64,000 bases of DNA from an uncultured Clostridia bacterium (GCA_937894675.1 CALCQO010000047.1:1-64000); one strand, 5' to 3'; counted from the stretch's first letter, positions 41,422 to 50,463 are shown. Numbers and translations: made by a program. Notes: generated by a model from the letters alone, not told the origin.

Positions 41422-44272
41422 CAAACTGCAGAAATTTCGTCATGCAAAAGCCTTCCACTCCTTCGTGGGTGACTGCGCACCAGGTATCGCCCCGCATGGT
41501 GACATACAGTACATCGCCCGCGGGTATCTCCCGCAGCAGGGTGCTGTTGGTGCTGCACCCCTTTCTGAGATTCACAGAGCCGTAACCGCTCAGCACGCTT
41601 GCCACTACTGGAATATCCAGCTGAATCATGGTGCTGTCGCGCAGTAAATCCGCTTGCAGGTCGCCTGGCGCCGCGGTAGGCGCGGGGGTGGGACGGGGCG
41701 TTTGTAATACATTATAATCCAGATAACGGTTTAGGATATACCCTGTTGTCCCGTTGGATACAATCCTGCTCCACAGCTCCCCCTTTTGCAGAACGCTGGT
41801 GATATCGCCATGTGAAATGGCACCGATCGGTTCTTTTTCAGGGGCTGCATACAATAGTACCGACTGACTGGGAGAATTGATCCGCGCCCAGGATTCGTTT
41901 TGTCCGCTAGGGGCAGCGCTTGGAGTCATTGCTGGCGGAAATGTGGCATCAGCCGCGCCTGATAAAAAGGAACGCATCACAAACCCATTGTATCCGGCAT
42001 ATTGGGTCTTCGCCCATTGTGAATCCAGATAGGAGACAGCAAGCATTGTTCCCCTCGGAATGGTCGTTACAACCCTTGCGTCAAGCCTCGGCTTCTCCCG
42101 CAGGTTCAAGCTGCCTGAGGGTGTGCTGACCCGCGCGTTTACCATCATATCCGGAGGCGGAGTCGAAGTTGTCATTGGCTGCGGTGTCTCGGAAGCAGTT
42201 CCTGTCATGATTATCTGGTCGGAGGGTAGGAATCCAAGTAAACCAAGGTGCTCAACCTGCGCCCAGACATAATCCCGCTTGATGACGGTCACTAGCGAAC
42301 CGTTGGATAACTGCGAAAGAAGATAACCATCCGTTGAAGGTGTAGACCGCAGCAGGGCAAAACCGATGGGCGACATGATTTGTCCGGTCATTTGGGAAGT
42401 CTCCCATACCTGTCCGGGATAAGAATCGCTGGGAGAGAGAAAACGGTACATGACATACCCCTGCTGCACACCGTACTGGGTGCGCGCCCAGCCGTTGCTT
42501 ACGTCAAACAGTGGCAATATGGTTCCCTTCGGGATGGTTGTCAGAACCTGCGCGGTGGATACAGGCGCCATTCGAAGGTTCAGGTAATCTGTTCCAGTAA
42601 CCAATGCATATCCGCTGATACCAGACCCAGTCGCTGTTTGCCCGGTTGGGGCCGCCGAAATGGAAAGATACGCGCTTTGCGCATATCCGGAAATGCCGCC
42701 GTACTGTATCAAACTCCAATTCCCGTCTGTCTTCAGCACAGTTACAGCGGTGCCATGGGGAAGCGTCCATATAACTTTGCTTCTCGCATCACCTGACATA
42801 TGGACAGACAGCATGGACGCGGTATCCCGCAGCTGCACCACCGCGTAACCAGCGTCGCCGATTCCCACCTCTGCGGGCTGATTCTCGGATACAAGGTCCT
42901 GGCTGTCCACACCGGGAACATAGGGGCTGAGAATAGATTGGGTTAAACTGTACCGGGCACGGCTGCAGCCGGGAAAATAAAAGGCAATAATCTGGTCATA
43001 GGTATAACCCATGGCTCCCATCCGCATGGCGCCTCGCTGGCTCATGCCGATACCATGGCCAAAACGGCGGGCTTCCAGCGTAAAGGAATCGGCTTCTTTA
43101 CGAACAGTCCACAGCTCATTTTTTAACGTACTGATGCTCATGGACAAGGCTGTTTCCAACTCCCCAAAGATATCAAAGCTCACAATGGATGTGCTGGCGT
43201 TTCCATCCACATCAAGCAGGACATAGAAATCCATTTTGGTATACTGCCTGCTTGGGGTAGCATATTTGGGCGTATGCGGAATGACAGATGTAATGCTTTG
43301 AATGGCTATGCTGCGCGCAGCCGGATACTGCGCTTTAACCTTTCTTTGCAGGATGCTCTGTAAGGGTTCCTGCAGCAAGGAACCCTGTTTGGCTACCCGG
43401 TATGTTTTCACGCTGGCAGCCGCGTTGGCAAAATCATAAGGGTCGTCCCGAACCTGTAAATAGGTGTAGGAAGAAGAGCCCCAGGCATTCGCGGGGGACT
43501 CTGTTTGCCCGCCATTGGACGCGGTATAGAAAGTAGCGGAGAACTGCCCGGCGTGCCGCATCACAATACCCGTGGTAGCGCTAACTGCCAACTTGCAGTT
43601 TTCATTCCCGGACGGAGTCCCATTGTATACCTGATCACTCGTTGTATCCACAACATCATAGGAGCGTCCCCCGGAAGAACTCATAGCCCGCATGGTGTAG
43701 GTACGGGCGGTAACAGCCTGGGCTTTCAGCGCCTCGATATGGGAAGCATTTCCCATTTCATAGGGAAGAACGCCATATAGGTAGTCTTCCATAAAGATGT
43801 GGGCAACAGCATTCAGGGAGAACGCCCCCGCAACCCCGCTGACAGATAGAGACAAATCGCCGGGGTACAGGTTCCCCGGACGTCTTGATTGCGCAATATA
43901 TAACCCGCTTTGACCGGACGCGGTGTGACGGCGCAAACGCAATCCGTTGCCCATATTGTAGCTTTGGCCTCCATATTGCATGAAAAGCTGGCCAGAGAAC
44001 TGATCAAATGTGATGGTTATCTGGCTTCCCTGGGGTAAAGAAAAGGCATGAATACCGGATACCGAGTAGCTGCCCTGCACACTGATTGACAACTGGGAGG
44101 GCTGCCCTAAGGAGGATAGCTTTACCCGTACCATTCCATTTGCTGTACCGGATTCGATAAGCGGTGCTGACCGAAGTGAAGTAGCATAGGCATCTGGGAA
44201 GAAAACCAAAAGCGAAAAAACGAGCGAAAGCAACCCAGTTATAAGCCTTGCCCTGCTCTGATTCGCGTACAT
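41408..44272 (-). CDS. large secreted SpoIID/LytB protein with six SH3-like repeats
   Basis: This 954-residue secreted protein has a signal peptide (about 8-30, ending DAYA). The SpoIID domain shows VLPYEMGNASHIEALKAQAV (read as the catalytic Glu region), FYTASNGGQTESPANAWG and RFGHGIGMSQRGAMRMG. Its C-terminal half consists of six SH3b-like modules (about 478 to the end), each of the type SxLNLRxxPS-ARVVTTIPRGT-WAKTQYxGxxGFV. This is much larger than SpoIID proper (about 340 residues) and than its paralogue at 21908. The SH3 array suggests tight wall attachment and a vegetative wall role. AAGGTG precedes ATG 44272. Confidence 0.9.
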   Translation of the reverse strand: MYANQSRARLITGLLSLVFSLLVFFPDAYATSLRSAPLIESGTANGMVRVKLSSLGQPSQLSISVQGSYSVSGIHAFSLPQGSQITITFDQFSGQLFMQYGGQSYNMGNGLRLRRHTASGQSGLYIAQSRRPGNLYPGDLSLSVSGVAGAFSLNAVAHIFMEDYLYGVLPYEMGNASHIEALKAQAVTARTYTMRAMSSSGGRSYDVVDTTSDQVYNGTPSGNENCKLAVSATTGIVMRHAGQFSATFYTASNGGQTESPANAWGSSSYTYLQVRDDPYDFANAAASVKTYRVAKQGSLLQEPLQSILQRKVKAQYPAARSIAIQSITSVIPHTPKYATPSRQYTKMDFYVLLDVDGNASTSIVSFDIFGELETALSMSISTLKNELWTVRKEADSFTLEARRFGHGIGMSQRGAMRMGAMGYTYDQIIAFYFPGCSRARYSLTQSILSPYVPGVDSQDLVSENQPAEVGIGDAGYAVVQLRDTASMLSVHMSGDARSKVIWTLPHGTAVTVLKTDGNWSLIQYGGISGYAQSAYLSISAAPTGQTATGSGISGYALVTGTDYLNLRMAPVSTAQVLTTIPKGTILPLFDVSNGWARTQYGVQQGYVMYRFLSPSDSYPGQVWETSQMTGQIMSPIGFALLRSTPSTDGYLLSQLSNGSLVTVIKRDYVWAQVEHLGLLGFLPSDQIIMTGTASETPQPMTTSTPPPDMMVNARVSTPSGSLNLREKPRLDARVVTTIPRGTMLAVSYLDSQWAKTQYAGYNGFVMRSFLSGAADATFPPAMTPSAAPSGQNESWARINSPSQSVLLYAAPEKEPIGAISHGDITSVLQKGELWSRIVSNGTTGYILNRYLDYNVLQTPRPTPAPTAAPGDLQADLLRDSTMIQLDIPVVASVLSGYGSVNLRKGCSTNSTLLREIPAGDVLYVTMRGDTWCAVTHEGVEGFCMTKFLQFDEYY

Positions 44273-44315
44273 TCCCCCGGCACCTTCCCTTATGAATATT
44301 CAGCAATTATCATGG

Positions 44316-44344
44316 ATTATAGCATATCAGCACAGCACCGTCCA
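44316..44344 (-). promoter_or_regulatory. promoter of the large SpoIID-SH3 operon
   Basis: Minus strand TGGACG (44339-44344), 17 nt, TATAAT (44316-44321), with TGC before the -10 making an extended element. It is immediately downstream of the ferredoxin terminator (44357-44383) in the same direction. Confidence 0.7.
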
Positions 44345-44356
44345 TGTTTCAAGGCA

Positions 44357-44383
44357 TAAAAAAAGCGCCGTTGCTGACGGCGC
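44357..44383 (-). terminator. rho-independent terminator of the ferredoxin gene
   Basis: Minus strand 7-bp stem GCGCCGT/ACGGCGC with a 5-nt loop (44365-44383), followed by TTTTTTTAT. It lies 12 nt after the ferredoxin stop and insulates the SpoIID operon. Confidence 0.92.
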
Positions 44384-44394
44384 AATCGGGAAGA

Positions 44395-44565
44395 TTACTC
44401 CTGCGCGGGAGCGCCCACCGGGCACACATCGGCACACGCGCCGCAATCAATGCATTTGTCCGCTTCGATTTCGAACTGGGTTTCGCCTTCGCTGATGCAC
44501 TCCTGCGGGCATTCCGGTTCACAAGCACCACAATTGATGCACGCATCGGAAATCTTGTACGCCAT
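44395..44565 (-). CDS. 2[4Fe-4S] ferredoxin
   Basis: This 56-residue clostridial-type ferredoxin carries low-potential electrons for anaerobic metabolism. Reading MAYKISDACINCGACEPECP, it has cluster I cysteines C9, C12, C15 and C19, and cluster II CIDCGACADVCPVGAP with C38, C41, C44 and C48. The order CxxCxxCxxxCP is canonical in both. An extra Cys23 (QECI) follows the first cluster. GGAGGT is 7-8 nt before ATG 44565. It is monocistronic with its own promoter and terminator. A short inverted repeat, CACGC/GCGTG, lies in the leader. Confidence 0.96.
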   Translation of the reverse strand: MAYKISDACINCGACEPECPQECISEGETQFEIEADKCIDCGACADVCPVGAPAQE

Positions 44566-44607
44566 TCTTCGCACCTCCTGATTTTCACGCTTGCTGCGTG
44601 TAATTGA

Positions 44608-44636
44608 ATTATATATGAAGACGACCGTTCTGACAA
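44608..44636 (-). promoter_or_regulatory. sigma-A promoter of the ferredoxin gene
   Basis: Minus strand TTGTCA (44631-44636), 17 nt, TATAAT (44608-44613), 43 nt upstream of the ATG. It is near consensus. Confidence 0.85.
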
Positions 44637-44759
44637 GCGGAAACCGCAGAAACCCGATAATTTTAAAGAAATTTAGAAATCAGGAAGAAAAACCGCGGCT
44701 ATTTCCGTATAATATCGTACCATCAAGAGATTATGTTCGTCTTTTCCGCAAAAATCCCC

Positions 44760-44788
44760 TTGACATCCCTGGTGCAATTTGATACCAT
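44760..44788 (+). promoter_or_regulatory. promoter of the pyrimidine operon
   Basis: TTGACA (44760-44765), 17 nt, TACCAT (44783-44788). The -35 is perfect; the -10 has four of six matches. The leader is about 58 nt and contains only a small CCTG/CAGG hairpin; no PyrR-type attenuator was recognised. Confidence 0.65.
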
Positions 44789-44853
44789 TCCGCAGAAAGA
44801 AAGCCGACACGCGTTTCCTGCAAGCAGGATGTTCCAGGCAGAAAAGGGGTAAC

Positions 44854-46134
44854 ATGCGCTGTTTTTATGAGAACGTTCAGGTTTTTACTGAACAGGGTTT
44901 TGATCGGAAGCACCTCATGGTGCAGGGGGATACCGTTTCCCTTTGGGATGAGTCCTTTATCCCCTCTGGTGTTCCAGTATTTGACGGCCGTTCCTTCCAT
45001 TTGTTTCCGGGTTTCACAGATGTTCATGTTCATCTGAGGGAACCCGGTTTTTCTTATAAGGAAACCATAAAAACCGGTACCCTGGCAGCGGCCCGTGGCG
45101 GATTTACCCATGTGTGCTCCATGCCCAACCTCTCCCCTGTACCCGATACTTTGGAACATGTAAAATCGCAGCTTGACATCATCCAACAGGACGCTTGTAT
45201 CCGCGTCACCCCTTACGCCAGCATTACCATGGCGCAGCAGGGTAAAGCACTGGTGGATATGCGCGTCCTGTCCCCCTATGTCGCGGGTTTTTCTGATGAC
45301 GGCAGAGGCGTGCAGCAGACAGAGATGATGAAATCAGCCATGAAAATGGCCAGATCAGTTGGCGCTCTTATCGCGGCGCACTGCGAAGTGGAATCTTTGC
45401 TCAAGGGCGGATATATCCATGATGGAGAATACGCCAAAGTTCATCACCATAAGGGCATCCCGTCAGAAAGCGAATGGGAAGAAATCAGGCGGGATATCGA
45501 ACTAGCAAGGGAAACCGGCTGCAAGTTCCATGTATGCCATATCTCCTGCAAAGAAAGCGTAGATTTAATCAGACAGGCAAAAAAAGAAGGGGCCGACATT
45601 TCCTGCGAGACAGCGCCTCATTACCTGGCCTTGGATGACAGTCAGTTGCAGGAGGATGGGCGGTTTAAAATGAATCCGCCCATCAGAAGCCCGCGGGACA
45701 GAGAAGCACTAATTGAGGGTTTGCTGGACGGAACCATCGATATGATTGCTACCGATCACGCCCCCCACAGTGAGGAAGAAAAGAGCCGCGGCCTGGAAAA
45801 AAGCCTGAACGGTGTTGTAGGCCTGGAAACGTCCTTTGCTGTAATGTATACCACCTTGGTAAAACCCGGGGTGCTACCCCTGCACCGCCTTGTAGATCTG
45901 ATGTCTGTTGCCCCCAACTCGCGCTTTGGTTTTCCGCAGGATTTTCTGCAGGAAACCTTTACCTTGTTTGATACGGATAGTCAATTCACCGTATGTCCGG
46001 CGGATTTTCTTTCCAAAGGGAAAAGCACCCCCTTTGCAGGCATGGAATTGAATGGAAGATGCCTTGCCACAGTGTACCAAGGCAAGACTGTCTGGATGGA
46101 TCATAAAGCTTTTACCGGCAAGGAGAACCCATGA
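44854..46134 (+). CDS. pyrC: dihydroorotase
   Basis: PyrC cyclises carbamoyl-aspartate to dihydroorotate. The 426-residue protein is a class I (long) dihydroorotase: FTDVHVHLREPGFSYKE with the HxH metal ligands near residue 50, an AAHCE and HICHIS-like set (KFHVCHISCKES) and the ATDHAPHSEEEK motif with the catalytic Asp. Although the frame is open upstream, AAAGGGG at 44843-44849 selects ATG 44854. It is the first gene of pyrCKDFEBI and overlaps pyrK by 4 nt. Confidence 0.96.
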   Translation: MRCFYENVQVFTEQGFDRKHLMVQGDTVSLWDESFIPSGVPVFDGRSFHLFPGFTDVHVHLREPGFSYKETIKTGTLAAARGGFTHVCSMPNLSPVPDTLEHVKSQLDIIQQDACIRVTPYASITMAQQGKALVDMRVLSPYVAGFSDDGRGVQQTEMMKSAMKMARSVGALIAAHCEVESLLKGGYIHDGEYAKVHHHKGIPSESEWEEIRRDIELARETGCKFHVCHISCKESVDLIRQAKKEGADISCETAPHYLALDDSQLQEDGRFKMNPPIRSPRDREALIEGLLDGTIDMIATDHAPHSEEEKSRGLEKSLNGVVGLETSFAVMYTTLVKPGVLPLHRLVDLMSVAPNSRFGFPQDFLQETFTLFDTDSQFTVCPADFLSKGKSTPFAGMELNGRCLATVYQGKTVWMDHKAFTGKENP

Positions 46135-46868
46135 AAGAGCAACAATATACCGTTAAGACCAACGAACAGATTGCGTCTTCCGTCTATAAAATGGTTTGCG
46201 CCGGGGATGCTTCGGTTTTTACTGCCCCCGGGCAGTTCATCAACATCAAACTGGATAGCCTGTACCTTCGCCGGCCGATTTCCATCAGTGATTGGAATTC
46301 CGAGCGGGGCACCATTACCCTCGTCTACAAAGATGTGGGCACCGGCACCGCGCAAATGTCGCGCATGCTGCCAGGCGCGACCATGAACGTTCTGTCCCCC
46401 TTAGGCAATGGCTTCGATACTACCGTTGGCGGCCCGAAACCGCTGGTTATTGGCGGCGGTGTTGGTACCCCTCCCCTACTTGGTTTATGCAAACAGCTTG
46501 TCAAGGAGGGTAAGCATCCCCATGTGATCCTGGGTTTTAACACAAAAGATGATGTCTTTTACGAAAGCGAGTTCCTGGATCTTGGTTTGAAAACAACCAT
46601 CGTTACCATGGACGGCTCCTATGGTTTGCGGGGAATGGTAACTGACGCGTGTTTGAATGTGCAGGCAGATTACTTCTTCGCCTGCGGCCCCTTCAAAATG
46701 CTGCAGGCATTGTGCTGTACTTTGCCCGCTGAAGGCCAGGTCAGCCTGGAAGAGCGCATGGGATGCGGGTTTGGCGCATGTATGGGTTGCTCTATCATGA
46801 CCAGGAACGGTTCCATGCGCGTCTGCAAGGAAGGCCCTGTCTTTGAAAGGAGGCTACTGGATTGGTAA
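46131..46868 (+). CDS. pyrK: dihydroorotate dehydrogenase electron-transfer subunit
   Basis: PyrK (245 residues) passes electrons from PyrD to NAD+. It has an FAD-binding barrel (LRRPISISDW), an NAD domain (GGGVGTPPL) and the C-terminal 2Fe-2S motif CGFGACMGCSIMTRNGSMRVC with four cysteines spaced for a plant-type-like cluster. Its presence shows that PyrD here is class 1B. It overlaps pyrC by 4 nt and pyrD by 7 nt. Confidence 0.96.
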   Translation: MKEQQYTVKTNEQIASSVYKMVCAGDASVFTAPGQFINIKLDSLYLRRPISISDWNSERGTITLVYKDVGTGTAQMSRMLPGATMNVLSPLGNGFDTTVGGPKPLVIGGGVGTPPLLGLCKQLVKEGKHPHVILGFNTKDDVFYESEFLDLGLKTTIVTMDGSYGLRGMVTDACLNVQADYFFACGPFKMLQALCCTLPAEGQVSLEERMGCGFGACMGCSIMTRNGSMRVCKEGPVFERRLLDW

Positions 46869-47779
46869 ACACTAAAATATCGCTATGCGGAATAGAGCTT
46901 GACAACCCCATCATCCCGGCAAGCGGAACATTCGGCTTTGGCAAAGAGTTCGCTGAGCTTTATGATATCAATATCCTGGGCACCTTCTCTTTCAAAGGCA
47001 CAACCCACCATGAACGCTTTGGCAATCCAACCCCGCGCATTGCCGAGACAGCCAGCGGCATGCTCAATGCGGTTGGTCTGCAAAACCCGGGGGTTGACGC
47101 GGTAATCAAAGATTATCTGCCGGATATGAAGACCTATTTTCATAAGCCCGTAATGGCCAATGTCAGCGGCTTTTCCATTGAGGAGTATGTGGATGTCTCC
47201 CGAAAGCTTGATCAGCAGGAACAGGTGGGTTGGCTGGAAATCAATATCTCCTGCCCCAATGTGCATGGAGGCGGAATGGCCTTTGGCACCTGCCCCACAG
47301 CGGCTGCAGAAGTGACCCGGGCAGTTCGCGGGGTAACAAAAAAACCGATTATCCTGAAACTCTCCCCCAACACAACGGATATCGCCGCGGTAGCCAAAGC
47401 CTGCGAGGATGAAGGGGCGGACGCTGTCAGCCTGATCAATACACTGCTTAGCATGCGTATCAGCCTTCAGACAAAAAAGCCGCTGCTTCACAATATAACC
47501 GGCGGTTTGTCAGGGCCCGCTATCTTCCCTGTCGCTCTGAGAATGGTGTATCAGGTATATCAGGCTGTCCGTATTCCGATTATCGGAATGGGCGGCATTT
47601 CCAGCGCAGAGGATGTGGTGGAGATGATGCTGGCGGGCGCTACCGCCATACAGATTGGCGCGGCCAACCTGGTTGATCCTTTCATCTGTCCGCAGATTAT
47701 ACAGAAACTCCCTGATGTCATGCGAAAGTATGGGATCAGTGATTTATCAACCATAATTGGAGGTGCACATCATGGGTAA
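46862..47779 (+). CDS. pyrD: dihydroorotate dehydrogenase, catalytic subunit (class 1B)
   Basis: This 305-residue FMN enzyme oxidises dihydroorotate to orotate. Features are NPIIPASGTFGFGKEF, the active-site Cys in INISCPNVHGGG, AVSLINTLLSM and IGMGGISSAEDVVEM. The start is TTG 46862: GGAGG at 46849-46853 is 8 nt upstream and no ATG or GTG is nearby. It overlaps pyrK by 7 nt and pyrF by 8 nt. With pyrK it makes the heterotetramer that reduces NAD+. Confidence 0.95.
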   Translation: MVNTKISLCGIELDNPIIPASGTFGFGKEFAELYDINILGTFSFKGTTHHERFGNPTPRIAETASGMLNAVGLQNPGVDAVIKDYLPDMKTYFHKPVMANVSGFSIEEYVDVSRKLDQQEQVGWLEINISCPNVHGGGMAFGTCPTAAAEVTRAVRGVTKKPIILKLSPNTTDIAAVAKACEDEGADAVSLINTLLSMRISLQTKKPLLHNITGGLSGPAIFPVALRMVYQVYQAVRIPIIGMGGISSAEDVVEMMLAGATAIQIGAANLVDPFICPQIIQKLPDVMRKYGISDLSTIIGGAHHG

Positions 47780-48470
47780 GGATGTCATCATCGCTTGCGA
47801 CTTCGCGAGCAGAGATCAAACGCTGCAGTTTCTCGACAGATTTCAAGACAAAAAGCCCTTTGTCAAAATCGGCATGGAGCTGTATTACGCTGAAGGCCCG
47901 CAGATTGTCAGGGACATCAAAGCCAGAGGACATCAGATTTTTCTGGATTTAAAGCTTCATGATATCCCCAACACTGTGGAAAAGGCCATGCGCGTGCTAT
48001 CCAATTTGCAGGTTGATATGGTGAACCTTCACGCAACTGGCGGACGAATGATGATGGAGGCCGCGCTGCGCGGGCTAACAAAGCCTGATGGCACCAGGCC
48101 TTTGCTGATTGCCGTTACCCAATTGACCAGCACCACCCAGGAAGTAATGGAGCAGGAGTTGCTCATCCATGGGAAGTTGGAGGACGTGGTGCTCTCCTAC
48201 GCGAAGAACGCCCGGGACGCGGGGCTGGACGGCGTGGTCTGCTCACCCTGGGAAGCGGGAATTGTGCATGAGCATGTTGGCGTTGGCTTTGTGACCGTTA
48301 CCCCTGGGGTGCGTTTTGCCGATGGCGACGCTGGCGACCAAAAGCGTATCGCCACACCGGAAAAGGCAAATGAAATCGGTTCTGACTATATCGTGGTAGG
48401 CCGCCCCATCACCCAGGCATCCAATCCGGAAGAAGCATACAGGAGGTGTTTCCATGAGTTTTGCGGTTGA
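47772..48470 (+). CDS. pyrF: orotidine 5'-phosphate decarboxylase
   Basis: PyrF (232 residues) makes UMP from OMP. The TIM barrel shows IIACDFASRDQTLQF, FLDLKLHDIPNTVEKAM with the catalytic Asp-Lys-Asp network, and the phosphate gripper VTPGVRF and GRPITQ. The frame extends five codons upstream, but GGAGGT at 47759-47764 selects ATG 47772, which lies within the pyrD end. It overlaps pyrE by 17 nt. Confidence 0.96.
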   Translation: MGKDVIIACDFASRDQTLQFLDRFQDKKPFVKIGMELYYAEGPQIVRDIKARGHQIFLDLKLHDIPNTVEKAMRVLSNLQVDMVNLHATGGRMMMEAALRGLTKPDGTRPLLIAVTQLTSTTQEVMEQELLIHGKLEDVVLSYAKNARDAGLDGVVCSPWEAGIVHEHVGVGFVTVTPGVRFADGDAGDQKRIATPEKANEIGSDYIVVGRPITQASNPEEAYRRCFHEFCG

Positions 48471-49113
48471 ACAGGTGAAAGAACAGGTTGCCAAGGAGCT
48501 TCTGACAATCAAAGCGGTGTTTTTACGGCCTGATGAGCCCTTTACATGGGCCAGCGGCATTAAAAGCCCTGTCTACTGCGATAACAGATTAACCCTTTCC
48601 TTTCCCGCTTCACGCGATATCATTGAAACGGCTTTGGCTGCCCTAATTAAGGAAAAGTATCCGGACGCGGACGCGCTGATGGGTACAAGCACTGCCGGCA
48701 TCCCCCACGCGGCAATCGCGGCGCACCTAATGCGCATTCCCATGGGCTATGTGCGTTCCGGCGCGAAGGATCATGGCCGGAAGAACCGCGTTGAAGGCAG
48801 GCTGGAAAAGGGCTGGAAGGTTGTCGTGGTGGAGGATTTAATTTCCACCGGCGGCAGCGTCCTGGATATCGTCGAAGCATTGCGGGAAGAAGACGCGCAG
48901 GTATTGGGCATCGTCAGCATTTTTACCTACAACATGGCAAAGAGCGTCCAACGCTTGCAGGATGCCCAGGTAGAGAATACCAGCCTGACTGATTTTGACA
49001 CCATTGTACGCATCGCCGCCCAGGAAGGCTACATTGCCCATGAGGATATTGACCGCCTTATTGCTTTTAGAAACAATCCCTCGGACGAAAGCTGGATTGG
49101 AGAGAAGAAATGA
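48454..49113 (+). CDS. pyrE: orotate phosphoribosyltransferase
   Basis: PyrE (219 residues) joins orotate and PRPP to OMP. The type I phosphoribosyltransferase PRPP motif is VVVVEDLISTGGSV near residue 125, preceded by MGTSTAGIPHAA and GYVRSGAKDHGRKN, a flexible catalytic loop. AGGAGG lies 8 nt before ATG 48454. It overlaps pyrB by 4 nt. Some bacteria fuse PyrE to PyrF; here they overlap but are separate. Confidence 0.96.
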   Translation: MSFAVEQVKEQVAKELLTIKAVFLRPDEPFTWASGIKSPVYCDNRLTLSFPASRDIIETALAALIKEKYPDADALMGTSTAGIPHAAIAAHLMRIPMGYVRSGAKDHGRKNRVEGRLEKGWKVVVVEDLISTGGSVLDIVEALREEDAQVLGIVSIFTYNMAKSVQRLQDAQVENTSLTDFDTIVRIAAQEGYIAHEDIDRLIAFRNNPSDESWIGEKK

Positions 49114-50021
49114 GAAGCATCATCAACATATTGGACCTGACCAAAGAAGAAATCGATCAGCTGATACAAGTCGCCGAAGATATCATCGCCCATCCGCAGA
49201 ACTATCTGGAAAAATGCAAGCACAAGAAACTGGCGACACTGTTTTACGAGCCCTCCACACGCACACGCTTAAGCTTTGAAGCAGCCATGTACGAACTGGG
49301 CGGCCATGTCATCGGCTTTTCTGAAGCCAATTCTTCCTCCGCTGCAAAGGGAGAGAGTGTGGCTGATACCGCGAAAACCATCAGCTGTTACGCGGACATT
49401 ATCGCCATGCGCCACCCCAAGGAAGGCGCGCCTATGGTAGCCGCGGCCAATGCAACCATCCCGGTCATCAACGGCGGGGACGGCGGCCACAACCATCCGA
49501 CCCAAACCCTCGCGGACCTTTTAACAATTCACCGGGAAAAAGGCACTTTCGAAGGGCTGACGGTAGGACTATGCGGCGACTTGAAGTTTGGCCGCACCGT
49601 CCATTCTCTGATCACCGCGATGGCGCGCTATGATAATGTGCGTTTTGTGCTGATTTCCCCGGAGGAACTGAAAGTACCCAGCTATGTGAAAATGCCGCTG
49701 AAGCAAAAGGGTATCTCGTATATTCAAACTACGGATATCGAGTCAGTTATCGCGGATTTGGATATTCTGTACATGACCAGGGTGCAAAAAGAGCGCTTCT
49801 TTAACGAGGATGACTATATCCGCTTGAAGGATAGTTATATCCTGACGCCTCAGAAGCTCGCCAAGGCAAAGGATACCCTGAGCATCATGCATCCCCTGCC
49901 CAGGGTGAATGAAATCGCTCTGGCGATTGACGACGATCCCCGGGCCGCCTACTTCAAACAGGTGTTGAACGGAAAATACATGCGGATGGCATTGATTATG
50001 ATGCTGCTGGAGGTAAAGTAA
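49110..50021 (+). CDS. pyrB: aspartate carbamoyltransferase, catalytic subunit
   Basis: PyrB (303 residues) condenses aspartate with carbamoyl phosphate. It has the carbamoyl-phosphate site FYEPSTRTRLSFEAAM near residue 48, NGGDGGHNHPTQTLADL and the aspartate-binding LYMTRVQKERF and MHPLPRVNEI. Its partner pyrI lies immediately downstream, so the enzyme is the E. coli-type c6r6 class. Overlap with pyrE is 4 nt. Confidence 0.97.
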   Translation: MRSIINILDLTKEEIDQLIQVAEDIIAHPQNYLEKCKHKKLATLFYEPSTRTRLSFEAAMYELGGHVIGFSEANSSSAAKGESVADTAKTISCYADIIAMRHPKEGAPMVAAANATIPVINGGDGGHNHPTQTLADLLTIHREKGTFEGLTVGLCGDLKFGRTVHSLITAMARYDNVRFVLISPEELKVPSYVKMPLKQKGISYIQTTDIESVIADLDILYMTRVQKERFFNEDDYIRLKDSYILTPQKLAKAKDTLSIMHPLPRVNEIALAIDDDPRAAYFKQVLNGKYMRMALIMMLLEVK

Positions 50022-50447
50022 ATGAATATAGATTCCATCAATAACGGAATTGTCATCGATCATATCAAGGCTGGCCAGGGCATGAAAATTTACAACTTTC
50101 TGAACCTGGGCAACCTGAAATGCTCCGTGGCGCTGATTTCCCACGCCAACAGTCATTTAATGGGCAAAAAAGACATCATCAAAATCGATTCTGATTTGGA
50201 AGTGGATTTGAATGCCCTTGGGTACATTGATCCGGAGATTACCATCAATATCATCAAGGATGGGGTGCGCGTCAGCAAATATCACCCCGAGCCGCCGGAG
50301 AAACTGACGAATATTGTTTTCTGCAAGAACCCCCGCTGCATTACCAGCACGGAACAGGAATTGCCCCATGTGTTTGAACTGGTAGACCGGGTGAAGGACG
50401 AGTACCGCTGCATTTATTGCGAAAGCAAACCAAAGGAAATCGACTGA
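50022..50447 (+). CDS. pyrI: aspartate carbamoyltransferase, regulatory subunit
   Basis: PyrI (141 residues) binds nucleotide effectors (ATP, CTP) and the catalytic trimers. The allosteric domain has IDHIKAGQGMKIYNFL and a middle KDIIKIDSDLEV. The zinc domain has CKNPRC (about 106-111) and CIYC near the C-terminus, giving the four cysteines. It starts on the codon after the pyrB stop with GGAGG upstream. Most Bacilli lack PyrI; many Clostridia have it. It closes the operon, ending just before the terminator at 50464-50485. Confidence 0.96.
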   Translation: MNIDSINNGIVIDHIKAGQGMKIYNFLNLGNLKCSVALISHANSHLMGKKDIIKIDSDLEVDLNALGYIDPEITINIIKDGVRVSKYHPEPPEKLTNIVFCKNPRCITSTEQELPHVFELVDRVKDEYRCIYCESKPKEID

Positions 50448-50463
50448 GTGACACCAAGATAAA

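Noticed and set aside
44708..44713. TATAAT as a second pyr promoter
   Set aside because: No acceptable -35 at 16-18 nt and no extended -10; the TTGACA/TACCAT pair at 44760-44788 is better placed.
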